Of a DNA stretch of 64,000 nt, positions 24,297 to 34,163 are shown one piece after another. The notes under the pieces are model-generated. The model searched no databases. It saw only the letters and a program-made list of their open reading frames with translations, and was not told the DNA's origin. The stretch lies in NCBI RefSeq assembly GCF_049959315.1, contig NZ_CP188201.1; one strand, 5' to 3'. A program made the position numbers and the translations under genes. Origin of the DNA: Serratia proteamaculans_D (lineage in GTDB: Bacteria; Pseudomonadota; Gammaproteobacteria; Enterobacterales; Enterobacteriaceae). Positions within the stretch are counted from its first letter, which is position 1; each line of letters starts with the position of its first letter.

Positions 24297-26374
24297 AAGG
24301 CCGCCTGCTGGACGCTGTCCCACTCACCACACTTTCCGGCGTGGGTGCCAGCCAGGCGGGAAAACTGGCCAAAATTGGCCTGGAAACCATTCAGGATTTG
24401 CTGCTGCACCTGCCGCTGCGCTACGAAGACCGCACCCGCCTTTATCCAATAAACGACCTGCAACCGGGCATTTTTGCCACGGTGGAAGGTGAAGTACTGC
24501 GTACCGACATCAGTTTTGGCCGTCGACGTATGCTGACTTGCCAGATCAGTGACGTTACCGGCCTGCTCACCATGCGCTTCTTCAACTTCAATGCGGCGAT
24601 GAAAAACAGCCTGGCAACCGGCCGTCGCGTAACCGCCTATGGTGAAGTCAAACGTGGCAATCACGGCGCAGAAATTATTCACCCGGAATACCGCATTCAG
24701 GGGGAAAGCAGTGAAGTTGAGCTGCAAGAGTCACTGACCCCGGTCTACCCAACGACTGAAGGTATCCGGCAGGCTACGCTACGTAAGCTGACCGATCAGG
24801 CACTGGAATTGTTGGATACCTGCGCCATCACCGAACTGTTGCCGCCGGAACTGAGCGGTGGTTTGATGAGCCTGCCGCAGGCTTTGCATACCCTGCACCG
24901 CCCGCCGCCGGATATCCAGCTGGTTGATTTGGAACAGGGCAAACATCCGGCGCAAAAACGACTGATCATGGAAGAGCTGCTAGCGCATAACCTCAGTATG
25001 CTGGCGGTACGCGCCGGCGCTCAGAGCTATCAGGCGCTGCCTCTGATGCCGGATGATCGGCTTAAAACACAATTTCTCGCCCAGTTGCCGTTTACACCGA
25101 CCGGCGCACAAGACCGCGTGGTGGCAGATATTGAAGCTGATATGCAAAAAGGCTTCCCGATGATGCGCCTGGTACAGGGCGACGTCGGCTCCGGTAAAAC
25201 GCTGGTGGCCGCACTAGCCGCGCTACGTGCTATCGCCCACGGCAAGCAAGTGGCATTGATGGCCCCCACGGAACTGCTGGCCGAACAGCATGCCAACAAT
25301 TTCCGCCAGTGGTTTGAACCGCTGGGGTTGGAAGTCGGCTGGCTGGCCGGCAAACAAAAAGGCAAGGCGCGTATCACACAACAAGAAGCTATTGCCAGTG
25401 GTCAGGTGTCGATGGTGGTCGGCACGCACGCCATCTTCCAGGAACAGGTGAAATTTTCCGGTCTGGCACTGGTGATCATCGACGAACAGCACCGTTTTGG
25501 CGTCCACCAGCGGCTGGCACTGTGGGAAAAGGGGGAGGAGCAAGGCTTCCATGCCCATCAGTTGATCATGACCGCCACGCCCATCCCACGCACGCTGGCA
25601 ATGACCGCCTATGCCGATCTCGACACTTCGGTGATCGACGAACTGCCCCCGGGCAGAACCCCGGTCACTACCGTCGCTATACCCGATACCCGGCGCGCCG
25701 ATATCATCCAGCGGGTGAAAAGCGCCTGCCTGGAAGAAGGCCGGCAAGCGTATTGGGTTTGTACGCTGATCGAAGAGTCTGAACTACTCGAGGCCCAGGC
25801 CGCAGAAGCCACCTGGGAAGAACTGAAAACCGCGTTGCCGGAGCTGAAAGTCGCGCTGATACATGGCCGAATGAAAGCGCAAGAGAAGCAGGCGGTGATG
25901 CAGGCCTTTAAACAAGGCGAACTCCAGCTGTTGGTGGCGACGACGGTGATCGAAGTCGGTGTCGACGTGCCAAATGCCAGCCTGATGATCATCGAAAACC
26001 CTGAGCGGTTGGGGCTGGCACAGTTGCATCAGCTGCGTGGCCGCGTGGGTCGTGGGGCCGTGGCGTCACACTGCGTGTTGTTGTACAAAACGCCACTGAG
26101 CAAAACCGCACAGAAGCGGCTGCAGGTGCTGCGTGACAGTAATGACGGCTTCGTCATTGCCCAACAGGATCTGGAGATCCGTGGCCCCGGGGAGCTGCTT
26201 GGCACACGCCAAACCGGCAGCGCCGAGTTTAAGGTAGCCGATTTGCTTCGCGATCAGGCGATGATCCCGGAAGTACAACGCGTCGCTCGTCATATCCATC
26301 AGCAGTATCCACAACATGCCCACGCCCTGATTGAACGCTGGTTACCGGAAAAAGCGCGTTACTCCAACGCCTGA
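24293..26374 (+). CDS. recG: ATP-dependent DNA helicase RecG
   Basis: 693-residue fork-regression and Holliday-junction helicase. Wedge/OB domain at about 50-160, then superfamily 2 motor with Walker A GDVGSGKT, DEQH box (IIDEQHRFGV), TATPIPRTLA, and the C-terminal TRG motif region (NPERLGLAQLHQLRGRVGRG). The ATG at 24293 (MKGRLLDAVPLTTLSG) overlaps the trmH stop; an upstream frame to 24260 is inside trmH. Confidence 0.97.
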   Translation: MKGRLLDAVPLTTLSGVGASQAGKLAKIGLETIQDLLLHLPLRYEDRTRLYPINDLQPGIFATVEGEVLRTDISFGRRRMLTCQISDVTGLLTMRFFNFNAAMKNSLATGRRVTAYGEVKRGNHGAEIIHPEYRIQGESSEVELQESLTPVYPTTEGIRQATLRKLTDQALELLDTCAITELLPPELSGGLMSLPQALHTLHRPPPDIQLVDLEQGKHPAQKRLIMEELLAHNLSMLAVRAGAQSYQALPLMPDDRLKTQFLAQLPFTPTGAQDRVVADIEADMQKGFPMMRLVQGDVGSGKTLVAALAALRAIAHGKQVALMAPTELLAEQHANNFRQWFEPLGLEVGWLAGKQKGKARITQQEAIASGQVSMVVGTHAIFQEQVKFSGLALVIIDEQHRFGVHQRLALWEKGEEQGFHAHQLIMTATPIPRTLAMTAYADLDTSVIDELPPGRTPVTTVAIPDTRRADIIQRVKSACLEEGRQAYWVCTLIEESELLEAQAAEATWEELKTALPELKVALIHGRMKAQEKQAVMQAFKQGELQLLVATTVIEVGVDVPNASLMIIENPERLGLAQLHQLRGRVGRGAVASHCVLLYKTPLSKTAQKRLQVLRDSNDGFVIAQQDLEIRGPGELLGTRQTGSAEFKVADLLRDQAMIPEVQRVARHIHQQYPQHAHALIERWLPEKARYSNA

Positions 26375-26388
26375 TTCCCTGCCAAAAC

Positions 26389-26412
26389 TAAGGGCGCCAA
26401 TCGGCGCCCTTC
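26389..26412. terminator. Stem-loop between recG and gltS
   Basis: agggcgcc (26391-26398) and ggcgccct (26403-26410) form a perfect stem between the two convergent genes, flanked by aa/tt. It probably works as a bidirectional terminator. Confidence 0.75.
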
Positions 26413-26433
26413 TGGTTTATTGCAATCCGCTAA

Positions 26434-27645
26434 TCAACCTATCGCCGGGAACACCGGCAACAGCAGATACAGCTTAATCACAATCGCGTTGGCAATATCG
26501 ATAAAGAACGCTCCCACCATCGGCACCACCAGAAACGCCAGGTGCGATGGGCCGAAGCGATCGGTAATCGCCTGCATATTGGCGATCGCCGTTGGCGTCG
26601 CGCCCATGCCGAAGCCACAGTGACCCGCTGCCAGTACCGCCGCATCGTAGTTTTTGCCCATCACCCTGTAAGTGACGAAAATCGCGTACAGCGCCATCAC
26701 CAGCGTTTGCACCGCCAGGATCGCCAACATCGGCAGCGCCAGCGAAGCCAGTTCCCACAGCCGCAGGCTCATCAATGCCATCGCCAGGAACAGCGACAGG
26801 CTGACGTTACCCAGCACCGATACCGCGCGTTCGAACACGGTATAAAAGCCGGTAAAGGCCAGGGTGTTGCTGAGGATCACGCCAACAAACAGCACGCAGA
26901 CAAAGTTTGGTAATTCAAACACCGTGCCACTCAGCAAGCCGGAAATCAGCTGACCCAGGCTCAGGCAGATGGCGATCATGGCGATGGTTTCAATCATGAC
27001 CAGCGAGGTGATCAAACGACCGCTCTCCGGCTTTTCAAAACCGCTTGGCTGGACGCTGTCATCCGGCGTGCCTTCCGGCGTGGACGAGTGCTTCACCAGG
27101 TAGCGCGCAACCGGGCCGCCGATCAGGCCACCCAGTACCAGCCCGAAGGTGGCACAGGCCATCGCCACTTCCGTGGCGTTTTCAAACCCGTAGCGTTCGA
27201 TAAACAGCTTGCTCCAGGCCGCCCCGGTGCCATGGCCACCTGACAAGGTGATGGAGCCGGCAATCAGACCCATCAGCGGATCCAGCCCCAGCATTTTTGC
27301 CATGCCGATGCCGATGGCGTTCTGCACCAGCAGCAGGCCCAGCACCACAAACAGGAACACCATTAATGCCTTGCCGCCCGCACGCAATCGCGCCAGGTTG
27401 GCATTCAGGCCGATGGTGGCGAAGAAGGCCAGCATCAACGGGTCTTTCAGCGACATATCGAAGCTGATTTCCCAGTTAACCAGCTTTTTCAGGGCTAACA
27501 ACAGGAGCGCCACCAGCAAACCACCGGCGACAGGGGCGGGGATAGTGTATTTTCTCAACAGGGGAATGCTGGTGACACATTTGCCCCCGAGGAGCAAAAC
27601 CAATGTTGCCGCGACTAACGTGCCATAAGTATCAAGATGAAACAT
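26434..27645 (-). CDS. gltS: Sodium/glutamate symporter GltS
   Basis: Inner-membrane sodium-coupled L-glutamate carrier, 403 residues, about ten transmembrane segments in two inverted halves. Conserved pore-loop sequences are present: ITLSGGHGTGAAWSKLF in the first half and AGHCGFGMGATPTAIANM in the second. The start MFHLDTYGTLVAATLVLLLGGK matches E. coli GltS. Convergent with recG and divergent from xanP, as in E. coli. Confidence 0.97.
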   Translation of the reverse strand: MFHLDTYGTLVAATLVLLLGGKCVTSIPLLRKYTIPAPVAGGLLVALLLLALKKLVNWEISFDMSLKDPLMLAFFATIGLNANLARLRAGGKALMVFLFVVLGLLLVQNAIGIGMAKMLGLDPLMGLIAGSITLSGGHGTGAAWSKLFIERYGFENATEVAMACATFGLVLGGLIGGPVARYLVKHSSTPEGTPDDSVQPSGFEKPESGRLITSLVMIETIAMIAICLSLGQLISGLLSGTVFELPNFVCVLFVGVILSNTLAFTGFYTVFERAVSVLGNVSLSLFLAMALMSLRLWELASLALPMLAILAVQTLVMALYAIFVTYRVMGKNYDAAVLAAGHCGFGMGATPTAIANMQAITDRFGPSHLAFLVVPMVGAFFIDIANAIVIKLYLLLPVFPAIG

Positions 27646-27817
27646 CCAGGTACTCCATGTAAGGGGAAAGATCCAATTAAGAAATAATAAGTTATAGAAA
27701 ACCGCTTAGTTTTTAAAACTTGATGAGTGCGGGATTAGAAGTAAAAAACGCTGATAACACAAGAAAAAATGAATGAAAATGCGACATAACCGGTGATAAC
27801 GCTAACAAAACATTAAC

Positions 27818-27833
27818 GCGCAACCGTTTGCTT
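27818..27833 (+). promoter_or_regulatory. Probable PurR operator upstream of xanP
   Basis: gcgcaaccgtttgctt matches the PurR palindrome acgcaaacgtttgcgt at 13 of 16 positions, including the central CG. It lies 55 bp before the xanP start, in the gltS-xanP divergent spacer, where a purine repressor would make sense for a xanthine importer. Match counted by eye. Confidence 0.6.
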
Positions 27834-27887
27834 TTGTGAGGCAAATCATTAAAATGCCTGCTTTGCCGTTTCTGGAAATGCCACACC

Positions 27888-29288
27888 ATGACCATGCCAT
27901 CCACCGAGCTCGATGCCGTGCAAAAAACCTCTGCCACACCCCGAAACAGTGAGCTGATTTATCGCCTGGAAGACCGCCCACCTTTGCCGCAAACGCTGTT
28001 TGCCGCTGGTCAGCACCTGTTGGCAATGTTTGTTGCAGTGATCACCCCGGCGCTGTTGATTTGCCAGGCGTTAGGGTTACCGGCACAAGATACTCAGCAC
28101 ATTATCAGCATGTCGCTGTTTGCCTCCGGTCTGGCCTCTATCCTGCAAATTAAAACCTGGGGACCGGTCGGTTCTGGCCTGCTGTCCATTCAGGGCACCA
28201 GCTTTAACTTTGTTTCGCCGCTGATTATGGGCGGTCTGGCGCTGAAAAACGGCGGTGCCGATGTGCCCACCATGATGGCAGCGCTGTTTGGCACGCTAAT
28301 GGTCGCCTCCTGCACCGAAATCCTGTTGTCGCGCGTCCTTCACCTGGCACGCCGTATTATCACCCCGCTGGTCTCCGGCATTGTGGTGATGATTATCGGT
28401 TTATCCCTGATCCAGGTCGGGCTGACCTCCATCGGCGGCGGCTATGCCGCGATGAACGGAGGCAGCTTCGGCGCCCCCAAAAACCTGCTGCTGGCCGGCG
28501 CGGTATTATTGGTCATCATTCTGCTTAACCGTCAGCGCAACCCCTACCTGCGCGTTGCCTCGCTGGTGATTGCCATGGCGGTCGGCTATCTGCTGGCCTG
28601 GGCCATGGACATGTTGCCGCAAAGCCAACCGGCTCCCGAGGCGGCAGCGATAGTCATCCCAACGCCGCTCTATTACGGTCTGGGCTTTGACTGGAACCTG
28701 CTGTTACCTCTGATGTTGATTTTTATGGTCACCTCACTGGAAACCATCGGCGATATCACCGCCACCTCGGACGTGTCAGAGCAGCCGGTCAGCGGCCCGC
28801 TGTATATGAAGCGCCTGAAGGGGGGCGTGCTGGCCAACGGCCTGAACTCAATGCTGTCGGCAGTATTCAATACCTTCCCCAACTCCTGCTTTGGTCAAAA
28901 CAACGGCGTGATCCAACTGACCGGCGTCGCCAGTCGCTATGTTGGTTTCGTGGTAGCACTGATGCTGATCGTGCTGGGGCTGTTCCCGGCAGTCGCCGGT
29001 TTCGTACAGCATATTCCCGAGCCGGTGTTGGGGGGTGCCACCCTGGTGATGTTCGGCACCATCGCCGCATCTGGCGTACGTATCGTGTCTCGCGAACGAC
29101 TGAATCGCCGCGCAATCATGATCATGGCGCTGTCGCTGGCGGTGGGTATGGGAGTTTCCCAGCAGCCACTGATCCTGCAGTTCGCACCGGACTGGCTGAA
29201 AACCCTGCTCTCCTCAGGTATTGCTGCCGGCGGTATCACCGCTATCGTGCTGAACCTGGTGTTCCCGCACGAACACGAAAAGCCATAA
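27888..29288 (+). CDS. xanP: Xanthine permease XanP
   Basis: NCS2/NAT-family proton-xanthine symporter of the inner membrane, 466 residues with about 14 hydrophobic segments. The two NAT signature stretches are present: QGTSFNFVSPLI near TM3 and NTFPNSCFGQNNGVIQLTGVASRYVG, the latter containing the NAT motif. N-terminus MTMPSTELDAVQKTS is cytoplasmic. Divergent from gltS, with a probable PurR site upstream. Confidence 0.95.
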   Translation: MTMPSTELDAVQKTSATPRNSELIYRLEDRPPLPQTLFAAGQHLLAMFVAVITPALLICQALGLPAQDTQHIISMSLFASGLASILQIKTWGPVGSGLLSIQGTSFNFVSPLIMGGLALKNGGADVPTMMAALFGTLMVASCTEILLSRVLHLARRIITPLVSGIVVMIIGLSLIQVGLTSIGGGYAAMNGGSFGAPKNLLLAGAVLLVIILLNRQRNPYLRVASLVIAMAVGYLLAWAMDMLPQSQPAPEAAAIVIPTPLYYGLGFDWNLLLPLMLIFMVTSLETIGDITATSDVSEQPVSGPLYMKRLKGGVLANGLNSMLSAVFNTFPNSCFGQNNGVIQLTGVASRYVGFVVALMLIVLGLFPAVAGFVQHIPEPVLGGATLVMFGTIAASGVRIVSRERLNRRAIMIMALSLAVGMGVSQQPLILQFAPDWLKTLLSSGIAAGGITAIVLNLVFPHEHEKP

Positions 29289-29307
29289 TCGGCCACGTTG
29301 ACCATTA

Positions 29308-29332
29308 AACGGCCGCTCGCGGCCGTTTTTTA
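29308..29332 (+). terminator. xanP terminator
   Basis: aacggccg (29308-29315) and cggccgtt (29320-29327) form a stem with a four-base loop, followed by a T-run. Confidence 0.88.
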
Positions 29333-29417
29333 TTGCCTATCAGACCATTGCACTTGAGATGCCCGGCCAATTGCGGCATAAACAGGGTATCTTTTTTGAC
29401 CGACGCGGATGTAGACG

Positions 29418-31079
29418 ATGAAATTTATCGGGAAACTGTTGCTGACGTTGCTGCTGCTGGTGATGCTTGCCATTGCGCTGCTGTACGTCATTGGGCAAAC
29501 CCGTTGGGCCGCGGGCTACTTGAGCCGCTGGGTCAGCGATAACAGTGAATATCGCCTGTCGGTAGCGAAGATCTCGCACTCCTGGGACCAACCGGGTCAA
29601 ATCAGCCTGGAAGACGTTCAATTAGCGACAAAGAATCAGCCACCCTCGCTGGTCGCCAAGCGACTGGATCTCGGCTTCAGCCTGCGCCAACTTACCGAGC
29701 CGCGCTATTTCCATAGCGTAACGTTACGAGAGGGTACGCTTAAGCTACCCCAACAAAATGCTGTATTGCCGATTCAGGCCGATATACTGCAACTGAGCAA
29801 TATGGCGCTGCAATCCAACGATGAAAGCTGGCAGCTTAATGCCCAGCAGGTCAATGCCGGTATTACGCCATGGCAACCGAAAGCCGGTCATCCATTGGGT
29901 GAAAACAATCAGTTCCAGTTCAGCGCCGGTTCCATGACGCTGAACGGCATCCCCGCCTCTCAGGTATTGGTACAGGGCGAACTCAAACAAAACCAGTTGC
30001 TGCTCAGCAACTTCGGTGCCGACCTGGCGCAAGGTGATTTGACTGGCGTAGCGACCCGCGCCGCCGATGGCAGCTGGCAGGTGGAACGCCTGCGGCTAAG
30101 CGGCGTACGCCTGCAGACCCCCCTGACGCTGGAACAGTTCTGGCAGCGCTTTACTGCCCTGCCGCCGATCACACTCAAACGTTTTGATCTGATCGATGCA
30201 CGCCTGGAAGGTAAAGAGTGGGCATTCAATGATCTTGACCTGTCGCTGCAAAACGTCACCTTCCAGCAGGGCGACTGGAGCAGTCCGGACGGTTCGCTGA
30301 ACTTCAACGCCAGCGATCTGATCAACGGCAGCTTCCACCTGATTGATCCGATCATGAATATGCGGCTCTCACCGGCCGGTATTGCCATTCAACAGTTCAC
30401 CACCCGTTGGGAAGGTGGACTGTTGCGCACCTCCGGCAACTGGCTGCGCGCCAACAACCGACTGCAACTCGATGAGGTAGCGGTCGCCGCGTTGGAATAC
30501 ACCTTGCCAAGCGACTGGCGCGGGCTGTGGTTGCAACAATTACCGCACTGGTTGGCGGAGGTGTACGTCAACAAGCTGACCACCAACCGCAACCTGATCA
30601 TCGATATCAATCCGGCTTTCCCGTTCCAGATAACCGCGCTGGACGGATATGGCAGTAACCTGCTGCTGGCACGCGACCATCAATGGGGCATCTGGTCCGG
30701 CACGCTGAACCTCAACGGTAGCGAAGCCACCTTCAACAAAATTGACGTGCGTCGACCATCGCTGGCGCTGAATGCCAATGACGGCCAAATCAACGTCACC
30801 GATCTCAGTGCCTTTATGCCGCAGGGCTTGCTGGAGGCCAAAGCCACCGTTGAGCAGCTGCCGGGCAAACCCTTTACGCTGTCGTTGAACGGACGTTCGG
30901 TACCGGTGAACACGCTACAACAATGGGGGTGGCAGCCGGTGCCACTGGAAGGTGACGGCAACCTGCAATTACAGTTGAAAGGCTTGCTAAACAGCGATGG
31001 GCCGTTTAAGTCTTCTTTGCAGGGCCGGTTACAGGCCACCAGCAAGTCAGGGCAAACGCTGGAGCAACAACTGCCTTGA
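29418..31079 (+). CDS. yicH: AsmA-family protein YicH
   Basis: 553-residue AsmA-like protein with one N-terminal membrane anchor (MKFIGKLLLTLLLLVMLAIALLYVIGQT) and a long periplasmic beta-rich body made of repeats such as LSLQNVTFQQGDWSSPDGSLNFNASDL. Members of this family form bridge-like lipid-transport structures across the periplasm; YicH itself is poorly characterised. Neighbour xanP is upstream as in E. coli; downstream it meets yiiD, which is not the E. coli order. Confidence 0.92.
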   Translation: MKFIGKLLLTLLLLVMLAIALLYVIGQTRWAAGYLSRWVSDNSEYRLSVAKISHSWDQPGQISLEDVQLATKNQPPSLVAKRLDLGFSLRQLTEPRYFHSVTLREGTLKLPQQNAVLPIQADILQLSNMALQSNDESWQLNAQQVNAGITPWQPKAGHPLGENNQFQFSAGSMTLNGIPASQVLVQGELKQNQLLLSNFGADLAQGDLTGVATRAADGSWQVERLRLSGVRLQTPLTLEQFWQRFTALPPITLKRFDLIDARLEGKEWAFNDLDLSLQNVTFQQGDWSSPDGSLNFNASDLINGSFHLIDPIMNMRLSPAGIAIQQFTTRWEGGLLRTSGNWLRANNRLQLDEVAVAALEYTLPSDWRGLWLQQLPHWLAEVYVNKLTTNRNLIIDINPAFPFQITALDGYGSNLLLARDHQWGIWSGTLNLNGSEATFNKIDVRRPSLALNANDGQINVTDLSAFMPQGLLEAKATVEQLPGKPFTLSLNGRSVPVNTLQQWGWQPVPLEGDGNLQLQLKGLLNSDGPFKSSLQGRLQATSKSGQTLEQQLP

Positions 31080-31116
31080 GTTTGAAGTGGCCCTCTCAGC
31101 ACAGAGGGCCACAGTA

Positions 31117-32064
31117 TCACCCTTCGATCGCCTCGCAACCGCCCTGGTCCAGGGGCACTTCCGGCTCGGCGGGCAGCACCATATAAGTGCCTTCAAACAC
31201 CGCCCCTCTGTCATCGTCACCGAACAGATGAACCTCCGCCTGCACACGCGCACGACGACCACGCGCCAGGCGCGCCAAATCACCGCTCAACGAACTGAGA
31301 TCCGCCACCGCTCGCGGCCGACCGGTGATCGGCTTGCTGTAACGGATATGGGCATCCGCCAGAATAATGGTGCCGCCCAAATGGCGCTCGCGCAGCAGCA
31401 ACCAGATTAATCCCCAGGCAGTCAAGGTCGCCAACGAGAACAGGCTACCGGCGAACAGCGTATGATGCGGGTTCTGGTTGCCTATCTCCGGCATGGTGGT
31501 GACAAAGCGTTGGCCAGTGTATTGGCTAATGCGCACGCCCATCTTCTCACTGAGTGGAATATGCTCGTACCAGGCCTGCTGCAATTGGCCGCACCAGTCG
31601 GGACGATGCAGAATGTCGTCCAGCGTCGCCACGGGTTTTATCATCAGGAAGTGACGAATCGGCGTGGTTTGCGGCGCAGTGATCTCACCCTGATTGACAA
31701 AGCCCAGTTTGGCAAAGAAATCCACCGCGTCTTCACGGGCGCTACACACGACACGCTTCACGCTTTCCTGACGCGCCACGGACTCCAGAGTCATGGCCAC
31801 CAGCGTACCCAGGCCCTTGTCCTGCACCGTCGGGTCTACTGCCAGAAAGCGAATCGCTGCCTCGTTGTCGGCATTTATATACAGCCGCCCAATCGCGACA
31901 ATTTTTCCGGCCTCGTCCACCACCATTTGGTGATGCGCCATGGCGTCATAGGCATCCTTTTCCGACCCCACCGGCTGGTGCAGCGGCTTGCGCAGCATTT
32001 CCCAGCGGAACTGGTAATAATCCTTCAGTTCTTGTTCTGTTACCGGTACTCGTAGGTGATACAT
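31117..32064 (-). CDS. yiiD: YiiD/FabY: GNAT acetyltransferase fused to a thioesterase-like domain
   Basis: 315 residues. N-terminal GNAT domain with the acetyl-CoA loop VQDKGLGTLVAMTLE; C-terminal hot-dog YiiD_C domain from about 175 (QNPHHTLFAGSLFSLATLTAWGLIWLLLRERHLGGTIILADAHIRY). In E. coli the protein (FabY) can start fatty-acid synthesis by decarboxylating malonyl-ACP. The ATG at 32064 is chosen over an extension to 32103 because it gives the family start MYHLRVPVTEQELKDYYQFRW. It is first after dtd on the same strand. Confidence 0.92.
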   Translation of the reverse strand: MYHLRVPVTEQELKDYYQFRWEMLRKPLHQPVGSEKDAYDAMAHHQMVVDEAGKIVAIGRLYINADNEAAIRFLAVDPTVQDKGLGTLVAMTLESVARQESVKRVVCSAREDAVDFFAKLGFVNQGEITAPQTTPIRHFLMIKPVATLDDILHRPDWCGQLQQAWYEHIPLSEKMGVRISQYTGQRFVTTMPEIGNQNPHHTLFAGSLFSLATLTAWGLIWLLLRERHLGGTIILADAHIRYSKPITGRPRAVADLSSLSGDLARLARGRRARVQAEVHLFGDDDRGAVFEGTYMVLPAEPEVPLDQGGCEAIEG

Positions 32065-32087
32065 AGACGCCTTCTCTTTGAAAATAC

Positions 32088-32525
32088 TTAAACCTGAAGC
32101 CAAAACGTCACCGGCCCATCGTTCACCAACGCGACTTTCATGTCCGCAGCGAACTCACCGGTTTGGGTTTCTATGCCGCGCTCGCGGCACTGGCCAACAA
32201 AATATTGGTATAACCGATCGGCTTCCTGCGGTTGCGCACCGCGTGAGAAGCTCGGACGCATGCCTTTTTGCGTATCGGCCACCAGCGTGAACTGCGAGAC
32301 CACCAGCAGGCTGCCCCCTGCCTGTTGGACATTGAGATTCATCTTGTCGTTCTCATCGCCAAAGATGCGGTACCCCAGTACACGTTCACACAGACGCACG
32401 GCCTTCTGCTCGTTATCGCCTTGTTCCACGCCCAATAACACTAACAAACCTGGGCCGATGTTGCCTACCGTCTGGCCTTCGACCGTGACGCTGGCATTTA
32501 ATACCCGTTGGATTAACGCAATCAT
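32088..32525 (-). CDS. dtd: D-aminoacyl-tRNA deacylase
   Basis: 145-residue enzyme that removes D-amino acids (and glycine mischarges) from tRNA. Conserved sequences: MIALIQRVLNASVTVEG at the start, SQFTLVADTQKGMRPSF (the SQFTL active-site motif) and NDGPVTFWL (the GP-containing cross-subunit motif). The start ATG at 32525 overlaps the yihY stop codon (ATGA type), so the two are coupled. Confidence 0.97.
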   Translation of the reverse strand: MIALIQRVLNASVTVEGQTVGNIGPGLLVLLGVEQGDNEQKAVRLCERVLGYRIFGDENDKMNLNVQQAGGSLLVVSQFTLVADTQKGMRPSFSRGAQPQEADRLYQYFVGQCRERGIETQTGEFAADMKVALVNDGPVTFWLQV

Positions 32526-33418
32526 AACTGCCCTTCTGGTGGCTGAACCTGTTGTTCCGCCTTCTGTTGACGGTAGTCGCGGTATTCCCCTATGGTCACC
32601 GTGATTTCCGCGCCGAGCAACACGATACACCAGCTCCAGTAGACCCAGAGGAATAAAATGGGGATCACCGCCAGCACGCCGTAAATCAGCTGATAAGACG
32701 GGAACATGGTGACATACAGCGCAAAACCCTTCTTGCCCAGCTCAAACAACACCCCGGCCACCAGCGCACCAATCAATGCATCCTTGGGCGGCACCCGCAC
32801 CGTCGGCACAATGCAATACAGCAGCCAGAACGATATCCATGACAGGATCAGCGGAAATATACGCAATACCTGATCCACCAGGCTGTTAACACCGGTTTGC
32901 GCCAACCAATTGAGCGACAACAGATAGGAACTGATCGCCATGCTGGCACCGACCAACAGCGGCCCCAGGGTCAGTACCATCCAGTACACTGCGAAAGAAA
33001 ACACAATCGGGCGCTTGTTCTTGCTGCGCCAGATGGTATTGAGCACGCTGTCCACCGAGGAGATCAACAGCAGCGCGGTGACAATCAACCCGCAGGTACC
33101 CACGGCGGTCATCTTGTTGGAGTTGGCAACAAACTGCTCCAGATAACTCTGGATCACGTTGCCGGCGGCCGGCATGAAGTTGGAAAAGATAAAGCTCTTC
33201 AGTTGGCCGCTGATATCGGAGAACATCGGGAAGGCGGCAAACAGCGCGAAGACTACGGTCACCAGTGGCACCAGCGACAACAGAGAGACGTAAGCCAAAT
33301 GGCCTGCCAACATAGTCAGGCCATCACTGTCGACACGTTTGATCAGCAGCCGCCCAAAGGTGACGCTGGGCTTGATCGCTGAGGGCAGCTTCTTGCGGCG
33401 GAAAAATGACATAGCCAC
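32522..33418 (-). CDS. yihY: YihY/virulence factor BrkB-family membrane protein
   Basis: 298-residue integral membrane protein of the YihY (BrkB) family with six hydrophobic segments. Typical stretches: GHLAYVSLLSLVPLVTVVFALFAAFPMF near the N-terminus and LIYGVLAVIPILFLWVYWSWCIVLLGAEITVTIGEYR near the end. Function is unsettled (the family was once called RNase BN wrongly). The stop overlaps the dtd start, giving the order yihX-yihY-dtd-yiiD on the minus strand. Confidence 0.93.
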   Translation of the reverse strand: MAMSFFRRKKLPSAIKPSVTFGRLLIKRVDSDGLTMLAGHLAYVSLLSLVPLVTVVFALFAAFPMFSDISGQLKSFIFSNFMPAAGNVIQSYLEQFVANSNKMTAVGTCGLIVTALLLISSVDSVLNTIWRSKNKRPIVFSFAVYWMVLTLGPLLVGASMAISSYLLSLNWLAQTGVNSLVDQVLRIFPLILSWISFWLLYCIVPTVRVPPKDALIGALVAGVLFELGKKGFALYVTMFPSYQLIYGVLAVIPILFLWVYWSWCIVLLGAEITVTIGEYRDYRQQKAEQQVQPPEGQL

Positions 33419-33461
33419 TCCTTGATGTCAGTTTGTACGCCTTAAGCTTAACCCTTCGCGG

Positions 33462-34052
33462 TCATTGGGCAAAATAAGCCGGCACCACGTCACGATCGGT
33501 CACGTGCACCCCTTTAATACCCAGTGCCTCAGCCGCAGCCACATTAGCCGCCACGTCATCAAAAAACACGGCCTGCTCCGGCGAGGTATTTTCTGCGCTT
33601 AACACGTGCTGATAGATGTTGGCATCCGGCTTGCGCATACCAATGTCCTGAGACAGATACAGATGATCGGCGGCTTCGGCCACTTGTGGGTAGTGCTGCG
33701 GCCAATAGTTGCAGTGCAGACGGTTGGTGTTCGACAGCACCACGACACGGTGACCTTCGCTACGCAGGCGTTTCATGATGTCGATCACTTCCGGGCGCAG
33801 CGCGACAAACACCGCCTGCCAACCGGTAGCGAACTGTTCGAAACTCAGAGCGATGCCCATCTCTTCACTCAGTTGCCCGGCAAAATCTTCATCGCTGATT
33901 TCACCGCGCTCGTGCTGTTGGAACAACTCGCCCATAGTGAAACGTTCGGACAAGACCGCCAGTGGCGTACCGCTTAAATTGCTCCATACACCCAGTACAC
34001 GTTTGAAATCGATATCGACGATCACATTACCTAAATCAAAGATATACAGCAT
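33462..34052 (-). CDS. yihX: HAD-family alpha-D-glucose-1-phosphate phosphatase YihX
   Basis: 196-residue HAD phosphatase. Motif I is FDLGNVIVDID with nucleophile D6; motif II VVLSNTN; motif III with lysine in MRKPDANIY; motif IV VFFDDVAAN. E. coli YihX releases glucose from glucose-1-phosphate during glycogen breakdown. The position two after the nucleophile is Gly, as in the E. coli protein, so this is a family trait and not damage. Confidence 0.95.
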   Translation of the reverse strand: MLYIFDLGNVIVDIDFKRVLGVWSNLSGTPLAVLSERFTMGELFQQHERGEISDEDFAGQLSEEMGIALSFEQFATGWQAVFVALRPEVIDIMKRLRSEGHRVVVLSNTNRLHCNYWPQHYPQVAEAADHLYLSQDIGMRKPDANIYQHVLSAENTSPEQAVFFDDVAANVAAAEALGIKGVHVTDRDVVPAYFAQ

Positions 34053-34163
34053 AGTCCTCTCCTGATGGGCCGGTGAGATTTTACTGTAGCGGGAAAAACA
34101 GAGGCTGAATAGAGAGCAGGAGGAAAAGCGTATAGCACGCGGCAGAAATGGGAAAAGACAGAG

